Source: JAXLSZ01 sp046330315 (lineage in GTDB: Bacteria; Actinomycetota; Thermoleophilia; Solirubrobacterales; 70-9). Taken from it: DNA of 64,000 bases. Positions 56,145 through 62,742 of the stretch are shown one piece after another. A program made the translations under genes and the position numbers. Below the pieces are notes generated by a model. That model ran no database searches. It saw only the letters and a list, made by a program, of their open reading frames with translations, and had not been told where the DNA came from. The DNA lies in assembly GCA_046330315.1 (NCBI GenBank), contig JAXLSZ010000011.1:1-64000 (forward strand), read 5' to 3'. The first letter of the stretch is position 1, and every line of letters begins with the position of its first letter.

Positions 56145-57550
56145 TCCCAGAACTCCCCGGCGAGCCCGCGCCTTGCGAGCAGCCTCCGCAGCTCGATCAG
56201 CGCCGTGTAGGTGGGCAGGGCGTAGAGGCGCCCGGGCGCCCCGGCGACGGCCGCGTCGAGCGACTCCGCGACCCCACGGATCACCTCGATCCGCTCCTGC
56301 GGCCAGCCGGCGTACTTCAGCCTCAGGGCCATCTCCGGCGCCCGCGTGCCGGCGCAGGTGACCCTCCGCACCGCGTCGGAGAGCAACTCGAAGTCGGCGT
56401 CCCAGACCCAGGAGACGTCGCGGCCGTCGGCGATCCCGTCGTTGAGCGCCACCCAGAGGTCGAGCCCCCCGCCCCCCGCCTCGAGACGAAGCGTGCGGAG
56501 GACCTCGTTGGCCCCTGCGGGGTTCTTGATCAGCAGGATGGAGACGGGTCTTCCGGCGACCTCGATCGTTTCCACCCTGCCGAACGCGGCCCGCACGTCG
56601 CCGAGCGCGTCCAGGGCGGCCTCCGGGGGCACCCCCAGCTCCAGGCCGGCCGCGAGCGCCGCCAGCGCGTTGTAGACGTTGTAGAGGCCGGGGAGGGGGA
56701 GCTGGAGCTCGCGCTCCCCGGCGGGGGTGCGGATCTGGACCCTCGAACCTTCCATCCCCAGCAGCTCGATCCGGGTGGCGCTGATCCGGGGCTGGGGGCG
56801 GCGGGCCCCGCAGTCGGGGCAGGAGTAGTGGCCGAGGTGGCCGACGAATGCGCGCTCGTAGGCATAGGGGTGGCCGCAGCGGCGGCAGTGCTTGGCGTCG
56901 TGGGCGTGCTGCAGCTCGGCGAGCGCCTGCGATGGGTCGTCGATCCCGAAGTAGGTGACGCCGGGCCGGGGGAGGCCCTCGCGGTCGCGTCCCAGGTCGG
57001 CGACCAGCGGATCGTCCGCGTTGAGGGCGAAGCGCGTGCTCCCGGCCCGCCTCTCGACGAGGGCCGCCCACTCGTCGGCGAGCCTCTCCAGCTCTCCGTA
57101 GCGGTCGAGCTGATCGCGGAAGAGGTTCCCGAGGACGATCAGCCGCGGGCCGAGCTCGGAGGCCACCCGCGGAAGCCAGGCCTCGTCCACCTCGAAGAGG
57201 CCCTCGCTGCCGTGCTGCTCGAGCAGCGCCGTCGCCACCCCCCAGGTCATGTTCGAGCCCGCCCGGTTGTGCACCGGGTGGCGGCCGGCCGCGGCGAGCT
57301 CCGCCGCGATCATGCCCGCGGTGGTGGTCTTGCCGTTGGTCGCGCTGACGATGGTGCTGCCCCCGGCAAGGCGCGTCCCGAGGCGCCGGATCGCGTCCGG
57401 ATCCAAGCGCAGCAGCGCCCGGCCCGGGGCCGTCGTACCGCCGCCTCGACCGCTCGCCCGGCTGACGGCACCGATCAGCCGGGCCAGCGCCAGCTTGGCT
57501 CCGAACAGCGGCCGGCCACCCGGCCTGGGCTGCGGGGGTCCCCCGTTCAA
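56141..57550 (-). CDS. murT: Lipid II isoglutaminyl synthase, MurT subunit
   Basis: Mur ligase-like ATP-dependent subunit that amidates the alpha-carboxyl of D-Glu in lipid II with ammonia from GatD. The ATP loop is ATNGKTTT (70-77). A Cys4 zinc ribbon typical of MurT is at C222, C225, C244 and C247, and the C-terminal DUF1727 domain contains LIKNPAGANEVLRTL near 328. TTG 57550 overlaps the stop of the lipid kinase gene (TTGA), giving 469 residues. Confidence 0.93.
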   Translation of the reverse strand: MNGGPPQPRPGGRPLFGAKLALARLIGAVSRASGRGGGTTAPGRALLRLDPDAIRRLGTRLAGGSTIVSATNGKTTTAGMIAAELAAAGRHPVHNRAGSNMTWGVATALLEQHGSEGLFEVDEAWLPRVASELGPRLIVLGNLFRDQLDRYGELERLADEWAALVERRAGSTRFALNADDPLVADLGRDREGLPRPGVTYFGIDDPSQALAELQHAHDAKHCRRCGHPYAYERAFVGHLGHYSCPDCGARRPQPRISATRIELLGMEGSRVQIRTPAGERELQLPLPGLYNVYNALAALAAGLELGVPPEAALDALGDVRAAFGRVETIEVAGRPVSILLIKNPAGANEVLRTLRLEAGGGGLDLWVALNDGIADGRDVSWVWDADFELLSDAVRRVTCAGTRAPEMALRLKYAGWPQERIEVIRGVAESLDAAVAGAPGRLYALPTYTALIELRRLLARRGLAGEFWE

Positions 57551-58443
57551 GCTCCCGGCTGGGGCACGATCACGGTGAGCGCGGAGGGGAGGATCCGAAG
57601 CGAGACCGGGGTGTCGGTGATGTGCTCGCCGTCGGCGTAGACCGCGAAGGGCCTGCTCGCATCCAGCTCCAGCTCGGGCGAGCGGAAGACGCGCACCTCC
57701 TCGCGCCTGACGTGCGTGCCCTTGAAGACCTTCGGCAGGTTGAGGAGAAAGCGGAGCCTGGACACCTCGCCGACCAGCACGATGTCGAACTCCCCGTCGG
57801 AGGGATCGGCGTCGGGGGCGAGGAACATGCCGCCGCCGTAGGCCTGCGTGTTTGCGGCGGAGACCGAGTAGCCGGTGAAGCGCCGCTGCTGCTCGCCGAC
57901 CTTGATCGTGAACCGGGCGGGCTTCCAGCCGGCCAGAGCCCGCAATGCGGCGTAGGCATAGACGAGGTTTCCCCGGACCAGCCTGGCCTCGTTGGCGATG
58001 CGGTTGGCCTCCGAGTCGAAGCCGATGCTCGCGATGCACAGGAACCGCTCGTCGTTGGCCTCCCCGACGTCGATGCGGCGTCCCGTTCCCGCGCGCAGCG
58101 TCTCGACCGCCGCGGTGGGGTCGGTGGGGATGCCCAGCACCCTTGCGAGGTCGTTGCCGCGGCCGGCCGGGACGATGCCGAGGGGGACGTCGGACCCCGC
58201 CAGCAGGCCGCCGGCCAGCCCGACCAGCCCGTCCCCGCTCATCACCACCGGGACCTCGTCGGACTCTGCGGCCCGCAGAACCTCGTCGGCGGCGTGCTCG
58301 CGACTGCCCGTCCGCTCCACCCGAAAGGCCATCCGGCGTTCGTCCAGGGCCTTCTCGACCCGGGGCAGGAGCTCCTTGACGCGGCCACCTCCGGCCGAGG
58401 GGTTGACGATCAGGGCAAGCGGCTTGAGGGGGTCCATCTGCAC
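57547..58443 (-). CDS. Diacylglycerol/lipid kinase family protein (YegS/BmrU-like)
   Basis: A 298-residue soluble lipid kinase with ALIVNPSAGGGR at the N-terminus, the nucleotide loop SGDGLVG at 69-75 and GIVPAGRGNDLARVLG near 94. The first Gly of the usual GGDGT motif is Ser, as in sphingosine kinase-type enzymes. The position before murT suggests a role in recycling diacylglycerol or in undecaprenyl or phospholipid metabolism at the membrane (inference). GTG 58443 follows TAGGCT; ATG 58437 is an alternative. Confidence 0.88.
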   Translation of the reverse strand: MQMDPLKPLALIVNPSAGGGRVKELLPRVEKALDERRMAFRVERTGSREHAADEVLRAAESDEVPVVMSGDGLVGLAGGLLAGSDVPLGIVPAGRGNDLARVLGIPTDPTAAVETLRAGTGRRIDVGEANDERFLCIASIGFDSEANRIANEARLVRGNLVYAYAALRALAGWKPARFTIKVGEQQRRFTGYSVSAANTQAYGGGMFLAPDADPSDGEFDIVLVGEVSRLRFLLNLPKVFKGTHVRREEVRVFRSPELELDASRPFAVYADGEHITDTPVSLRILPSALTVIVPQPGA

Positions 58444-58448
58444 GGGTG

Positions 58449-58454
58449 AGCCTA
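58449..58454 (-). promoter_or_regulatory. -10 box built on the stop codon of the upstream gene
   Basis: On the minus strand TAGGCT lies five bases before GTG 58443. Its TAG (58454-58452) is the stop codon of the upstream methyltransferase gene. Confidence 0.45.
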
Positions 58455-59129
58455 TTCGCCCGGCTGGGGGCTCTGGCTGAGTGCCCGCTCCCTGCGGCCG
58501 ACGAAGAACGTCCCCGTCCCCGCCTCGCCGGTGGTGACCGGCTCGATCCCGCGCTGGCGGAACTTCCAGGCCAGCAGGCGCTCGGGAGTGTGGAAGGGCG
58601 TCTCGGGGCCGAAGCTGGCGGCGACGACCACGAAACCCCCGGGTCGCAGGACCCGGGCCACCTCGTCGAAGAAGGCTGGCATGTTGAGGAGCGTCACCAG
58701 GTCGAAGGACTCGTCGGGGTAGGGGAGGTCGGCCGCGTCTCCGACCCGAAAGGCGATCCGTCCCTCCGGGTCGAGGCCGACCTTGGCGACCGCCTCGCGG
58801 ACCATCTCCTCGGATAGGTCTACCCCCCGGACGCGGGCCTGGGGGAACTCGCGCGCCAGGAAGAGAGTGCCGGCCCCGGTCCCGCAGCCGACGTCGAGCA
58901 CCCGCTCGGGCCGGGAGGTCACGTGCAGGGTCGCCGCGGCGAGCGGTGTCAGGTATTCGACGCCGCCGGCCCCGGTCCGGCGGTCCCAGCCGGCGGCGCG
59001 CTCGGAGAAGAACCGTCGCACCGGGCGCCGGAGCAGCGGCCAGGACCAGGGGGCCCGGGCGATCACCCTGGTCAGGACGTGGCCGATTAGCCGGTTCCTG
59101 GGGGTCGGAGTGTCGCCGGTCGGGCTCAC
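58452..59129 (-). CDS. Class I SAM-dependent methyltransferase
   Basis: A 225-residue methyltransferase with VLDVGCGTGAGTLFLA at about residues 77-92, the acidic VRGVDLSEEMV strand, FRVGDAADLPYPDESFDLVTLLN and a VLRPGGFVVVAASFG segment. This pattern is that of the UbiE/Coq5-like small-molecule methyltransferases. The N-terminal 45 residues are basic and may contact the membrane. It is the first gene of the minus-strand run ending with gatD and is divergent from the cyclophilin gene. Substrate unknown. Confidence 0.87.
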   Translation of the reverse strand: MSPTGDTPTPRNRLIGHVLTRVIARAPWSWPLLRRPVRRFFSERAAGWDRRTGAGGVEYLTPLAAATLHVTSRPERVLDVGCGTGAGTLFLAREFPQARVRGVDLSEEMVREAVAKVGLDPEGRIAFRVGDAADLPYPDESFDLVTLLNMPAFFDEVARVLRPGGFVVVAASFGPETPFHTPERLLAWKFRQRGIEPVTTGEAGTGTFFVGRRERALSQSPQPGE

Positions 59130-59150
59130 CGGCGGATCATCTCAACCCTC

Positions 59151-59156
59151 TAGGCT
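59151..59156 (+). promoter_or_regulatory. -10 box of the cyclophilin gene
   Basis: TAGGCT, eight bases before ATG 59165, in the divergent spacer. Confidence 0.6.
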
Positions 59157-59164
59157 CAACGCCG

Positions 59165-59830
59165 ATGCGTGACAGGCGCATAGCCCTGCTCGGCGGCCTG
59201 GCGCTCCTGGTCCTGGTCGTCGTGGCCGTCCAGACCGGCCGCGGCGGATCGGGCGGCGGCGGGAAGCGGGCGAGCGCCGTGGCCGGGTGCAGGGTGGCCT
59301 CCGCCCCCAGGCCACGGAACCCGAGCCTTCAGCCACCTCCCCAGACGGTGACGCGCGGCCAGCCGCTCAGGGCGGTGATGGCGACGAGCTGCGGCAGCTT
59401 CGAGATCACCCTCGACACGGCGAGGGCGCCGAGGACGGTGAACTCTTTCGTCCACCTGGCGCGCCGGGGCTTCTACGACGGGCTCACCTTCCATCGGATC
59501 GCCCCGGGCTCGATCATCCAGGGCGGCGATCCCTCCGGAGACGGCACCGGCAACCCCGGCTACACGGTGACCGAGCGGCCGCCGCCGAACCTGGCCTACA
59601 CTCGCTGGACGGTGGCGATGGCGAAGACCTCGGTGGAGCCTCCCGGGACCTCGGGCAGCCAGTTCTTCGTGGTCGCGGCGGCGGATGCGGGCCTCCCGCC
59701 GGACTATGCCCTGCTCGGCCGGGTGACCGGCGGGTACGGGACGGTGCGCCGGATCGGTCGGCTCGGGACACCCTCCGAGGAGCCGAGGCAGACCGTGCTG
59801 ATAGACAAGGTGACCATCGGGAAGGGGTAG
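59165..59830 (+). CDS. Membrane-anchored cyclophilin-type peptidyl-prolyl isomerase
   Basis: A 221-residue protein with an N-terminal hydrophobic segment (residues 7-22) acting as signal anchor or signal peptide, a Gly/Arg/Pro-rich linker and a cyclophilin domain from about residue 75. Family motifs are FVHLARRGFYDGLTFHRIAPGSIIQGGDP (split in two: NSFVHLARRGFYDG and FHRIAPGSIIQGGDP) and GTSGSQFFV. It probably helps fold proteins outside the membrane. The peroxiredoxin gene follows after five bases. Confidence 0.92.
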   Translation: MRDRRIALLGGLALLVLVVVAVQTGRGGSGGGGKRASAVAGCRVASAPRPRNPSLQPPPQTVTRGQPLRAVMATSCGSFEITLDTARAPRTVNSFVHLARRGFYDGLTFHRIAPGSIIQGGDPSGDGTGNPGYTVTERPPPNLAYTRWTVAMAKTSVEPPGTSGSQFFVVAAADAGLPPDYALLGRVTGGYGTVRRIGRLGTPSEEPRQTVLIDKVTIGKG

Positions 59831-59835
59831 GAGGC

Positions 59836-60339
59836 ATGGCGAAGGCAGAGGTCGGCGAGGCGGCTCCGGATTTCGAGCTGCCGGGGACGGGAGGGCGGAC
59901 CTACCGCCTCTCCGACTACCGGGGGAGGAACCTGGTCCTCGCCTTCTACCCGGGCGACTTCACCCGCGTCTGCACGAAGCAGTTCTGCTCCTACCGCGAC
60001 GATGGCGACCGGCTCGCCGAGCTCGACGCCGAGGTGCTGGGGATCTCCCCGCAGTCGGTCGAGTCTCACGAGCGCTGGGCCGAGGAGCAGCGGCTCAACG
60101 TGCCCCTGCTGGCCGACGAGGACCTCGCGGTGGCGAAGGCCTACGGGGTGACCGGCCGGGCCGGGCCGTTGGGAAAGCTCGCGGGGCTGAAGACCGGGGA
60201 GGGGGGTGAGTTCGTGCGCCGGGCGGTTATCGTCATCGACGCTGCGGGGGTGATCCGCTACCGGCACGTCTCGCTGACCAGCGCGGGCTATCACGGCGTC
60301 GAGGACCTCGAGCGGGCGGTGGCCGAGATCGCGGCATGA
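59836..60339 (+). CDS. Peroxiredoxin (BCP/AhpC-TSA family)
   Basis: A 167-residue thiol peroxidase. The active-site segment FYPGDFTRVCTKQFC has T43, the peroxidatic C46 and a possible resolving C51 five residues later, the spacing found in atypical two-cysteine BCP enzymes. The rest (APDFELPG, GISPQSVESHERWAEE) matches the family. ATG 59836 follows GGAGG directly. It overlaps the HAD gene by four bases. Confidence 0.93.
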   Translation: MAKAEVGEAAPDFELPGTGGRTYRLSDYRGRNLVLAFYPGDFTRVCTKQFCSYRDDGDRLAELDAEVLGISPQSVESHERWAEEQRLNVPLLADEDLAVAKAYGVTGRAGPLGKLAGLKTGEGGEFVRRAVIVIDAAGVIRYRHVSLTSAGYHGVEDLERAVAEIAA

Positions 60340-61130
60340 ACGAGGCCGCGCTCAGGGCGCTGCGTGGTCTGCTGCTGGACCTCGACGGGGTGCTCTACGT
60401 CGAGGGCGAGCCGATCGCGGGGTCGCAGGCGGCATTGCGGGCCCTGCGCGGCTCGGGGCTCGGCCTGAGGTTCGTCACCAACACGACCGCCCACTCGCGG
60501 GGCGAGACGCTGGAGAAGCTCGGCCGGCTGGGGTTCGAGCTGGCCCCGCAGGAGCTGGTGACGCCCGCGCGCCTCGCCAGGGCGCACTGCGAGGCGGCGG
60601 GACACCGGCGCGTCGCGCTGATCATGAACGACTCGGTCAAGGAGGACTTCGAGGGCCTCGAGGAGGCGGACGTCGACGTCGACGCCGTGATCATCGGCGA
60701 CCTGGGCGAGCAGTTCGGGTTCAGGATCCTCAACCGCGCCTTCCGCCTGGTGATGGACGGGGCCGAGCTGGTCGCTCTGCAGAAGAACCGCTTCTGGATG
60801 ACCGCGGACGGGCTCTCGCTCGACGCCGGGCCCTTCGTGGCGGCGATCGAGTACGCGACCTCGAGGAGGGCCCACGTGGTGGGAAAGCCCTTCGGAGGCT
60901 TCTTCGCCGCGGTCCTCGACGACCTGGGGCTGGAGGCGGGGGAGGCCGCGATGGTCGGCGACGACATCGAGTCCGACATCGGCGGCGCCCTGGGGGCGGG
61001 GCTGGCGGCCGTGCTGGTGCGAACGGGGAAGTTCCGCGAGGACTTCGTGGAGGCCAGCGGCATCGAGCCCACCGCGACGATCGACTCCCTCGCGGCGCTC
61101 CCGGGTCTCCTCGGCGTGGGGGAGGGGTGA
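60336..61130 (+). CDS. HAD-superfamily phosphatase, subfamily IIA (NagD-like)
   Basis: A 264-residue HAD hydrolase. Motif I is LLLDLDGVLY with nucleophile D15 and D17; motif II is FVTNTT near 48; the type IIA cap follows; motif IV is VGKPFGGFF and MVGDDIESDIGGALGAG. The sequence layout is close to the HDHD2/LHPP branch of NagD-like proteins. The physiological phosphate ester is unknown. It overlaps both neighbours, so it belongs to a peroxiredoxin-HAD-hydrolase operon. Confidence 0.9.
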   Translation: MNEAALRALRGLLLDLDGVLYVEGEPIAGSQAALRALRGSGLGLRFVTNTTAHSRGETLEKLGRLGFELAPQELVTPARLARAHCEAAGHRRVALIMNDSVKEDFEGLEEADVDVDAVIIGDLGEQFGFRILNRAFRLVMDGAELVALQKNRFWMTADGLSLDAGPFVAAIEYATSRRAHVVGKPFGGFFAAVLDDLGLEAGEAAMVGDDIESDIGGALGAGLAAVLVRTGKFREDFVEASGIEPTATIDSLAALPGLLGVGEG

Positions 61131-61978
61131 TCGGGGTGGAGGCGGCGGCGCTCGAGGTTCAAAGCGGAGAGGTGACCCTCCGGGGCGAGCGCTCGGGGGA
61201 GGGGGTCCCGACGGTCCTCTGCCACGGCCTCACCGCCACCCGCCGCTACGTCGTCCACGGTTCCAGCCTCCTGCAGCGGCGCGGGCACGAGGTGATCGCC
61301 TACGACGCCCGGGCGCACGGCAGCTCGGACCCCGCTCCCCCCGGGGGCGGCTACGGGTACTCCGAGCTGGTCGGCGACCTCGAGGCGGTCGTGCGCGCGG
61401 CGGTGGGGGAGAGGGCGGTGGTGCTCGCCGGGCACTCGATGGGGGCGCACACCGCTGTCTCCGGGGCCCTGGCGGGCGGGAGCCGCCTGGCTGCGCTGGT
61501 GCTGATCGGCCCCGTCTACAACGGGGCGGTCGCCTCCGAGGCGGTGGAGCACTTCGACGGGCTGGCGACGGCTCTGGAGGAGGGCGGAGTGGAGGGGTTC
61601 GCCCACCGCGTGGACGAGGATGGTCTCGACCCGGCCTGGAGGGAGACCGTGCTGCGGATCACCCGCGAGCGGATGTCGCTGCACCGCCATCCCGACGATC
61701 TCGCCAGGGCCCTGCGGGAGGTCCCCCGCTCGAAGCCGTTCGAGGAGATGACCGAGCTCGAGTCGCTCGACGTCCCGACCCTGGTGGTGGCAAGCCACGA
61801 CGTCGCCGACCCCGGGCACCCGCGGGCCGTGGCCGAGGCCTACGCCGCCCGCATCCCGGGGGCGGTGCTGGTCGGGGAGGGGGAGGGGGAGTCGCCGCTC
61901 GCCTGGCAGGGTGGCCGGCTCTCCAGGGAGATCGCGGCCTTCTGCGAGTGCTCCCCCGTCGCGGAGCGGCTCCACTAG
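61127..61978 (+). CDS. Alpha/beta-fold hydrolase with an atypical catalytic histidine site
   Basis: A 283-residue alpha/beta hydrolase. The oxyanion motif CHGLTAT (32-38) and the nucleophile elbow GHSMG with S104 are clear, and a candidate acid lies in ASHDVADPGHP. In the last segment, where these enzymes have a His before the C-terminal helix, this protein reads VGEGEGESPLAWQGG, so Glu or Gly appears to replace it; His in DPGHP might compensate. GTG 61127 overlaps the HAD gene. Substrate unknown. Confidence 0.86.
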   Translation: MIGVEAAALEVQSGEVTLRGERSGEGVPTVLCHGLTATRRYVVHGSSLLQRRGHEVIAYDARAHGSSDPAPPGGGYGYSELVGDLEAVVRAAVGERAVVLAGHSMGAHTAVSGALAGGSRLAALVLIGPVYNGAVASEAVEHFDGLATALEEGGVEGFAHRVDEDGLDPAWRETVLRITRERMSLHRHPDDLARALREVPRSKPFEEMTELESLDVPTLVVASHDVADPGHPRAVAEAYAARIPGAVLVGEGEGESPLAWQGGRLSREIAAFCECSPVAERLH

Positions 61979-62004
61979 CGAGCGGCTGCGCGCGGCCGCT
62001 GGCC

Positions 62005-62010
62005 TAACCT
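62005..62010 (+). promoter_or_regulatory. Possible -10 box of the PRC-barrel-like gene
   Basis: TAACCT ends ten bases before ATG 62021. Confidence 0.4.
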
Positions 62011-62020
62011 GTATGGCCCT

Positions 62021-62368
62021 ATGGCGATGATCGACGACGGCGACGCGATCCACTACACGGCGGTCGAGCGGGGCACGCCGGTCTACAGCTCCGACGGCGT
62101 CGAGGTCGGCCGGGTCGAGGAGATCCTCGACAACTACCGCGAGCACATCTTCGACGGGATCGTCTTCCGGGACCCGCGGGGAGCGGCGCGCTTCGCCGAC
62201 GCGCCCGAGGTCGCCCGCACCGCGACCCGGGGGGTGAGGCTGAACATCGACGCCGAGCGGGCGGCGTCGCTGCCGCCTCCGGAGCCCGGCCAGGGGACCT
62301 ACAGGCCGCTGAAGGGCACGGCGGGGCGGATCTCGCGGTTGTTCGGCGGCGGCTGGAAGCGCCAGTAG
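62021..62368 (+). CDS. Small PRC-barrel-like protein
   Basis: A 115-residue protein. Residues 12-60 (AVERGTPVYSSDGVEVGRVEEIL followed by FDGIVFRDP) have the strand-turn-strand outline of a PRC-barrel, as in RimM and photosynthetic reaction centre H subunit. The C-terminal third is basic and Gly-rich. The fold guess is moderate and no function is known to me. It is the last gene before a 374-base intergenic region. Confidence 0.68.
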   Translation: MAMIDDGDAIHYTAVERGTPVYSSDGVEVGRVEEILDNYREHIFDGIVFRDPRGAARFADAPEVARTATRGVRLNIDAERAASLPPPEPGQGTYRPLKGTAGRISRLFGGGWKRQ

Positions 62369-62545
62369 AGCCCCGGCGCGGCTGAGTCGACCGGTCCGGC
62401 GACCCGGGCGAGAAGCGGACCGTTCCCGACCACCGACCAGCGCGACTCGGCGGATCGTTCCCGGCGGCCTCGGGCGGCTCAACCGGCTTCGCCGACTTCG
62501 GGGCGAAGCGGCCGCACCGAGCCACGCTCCGGCCATGCCGCGAAG

Positions 62546-62595
62546 GACGTGGGACCTCTGAGCATTGGCCACGTATGGTCGAAAGGTCCCACGTC
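62546..62595. repeat. Hairpin element, family 2, copy 1
   Basis: GACGTGGGACCT (62546-62557) and AGGTCCCACGTC (62584-62595) form a perfect 12-base inverted repeat around a 26-base loop ending in TATGGTCGAA. GGCCA (62567-62571) can pair with TGGTC (62576-62580) inside the loop. Confidence 0.88.
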
Positions 62596-62617
62596 TGGAG
62601 CCGCGGGGCGGTTCCCC

Positions 62618-62667
62618 GACGTGGGACCTCAAATCATCGGCTGGGTATGGTCGAAAGGTCCCACGTC
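62618..62667. repeat. Hairpin element, family 2, copy 2
   Basis: Same 12-base arms (62618-62629 and 62656-62667) and the same TATGGTCGAA before the right arm. Only the middle of the loop differs from copy 1. The two copies are in the same orientation, 72 bases apart. Confidence 0.88.
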
Positions 62668-62730
62668 AGGGTGGGGGCTTGCTTGAGGTGGCGGGAAGGG
62701 GGGATCGGATATAGAGTCTCGGTTGTGCAG

Positions 62731-62736
62731 GGAGGT
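62731..62736 (+). promoter_or_regulatory. Ribosome binding site that fixes a TTG start
   Basis: GGAGGT lies six bases before TTG 62743, which opens a signal peptide. TATAGA (62710-62715) may be the -10 box. Confidence 0.6.
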
Positions 62737-62742
62737 ATCCGC

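Larger units (their letters stand above)
62369..62742. other. 374-base intergenic region with a hairpin pair
   Basis: No gene is supported here. The first 170 bases show nothing I recognise. The second half contains two 50-base palindromic elements (62546-62595 and 62618-62667) and then the promoter and ribosome binding site region of the secreted protein gene. Confidence 0.8.
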
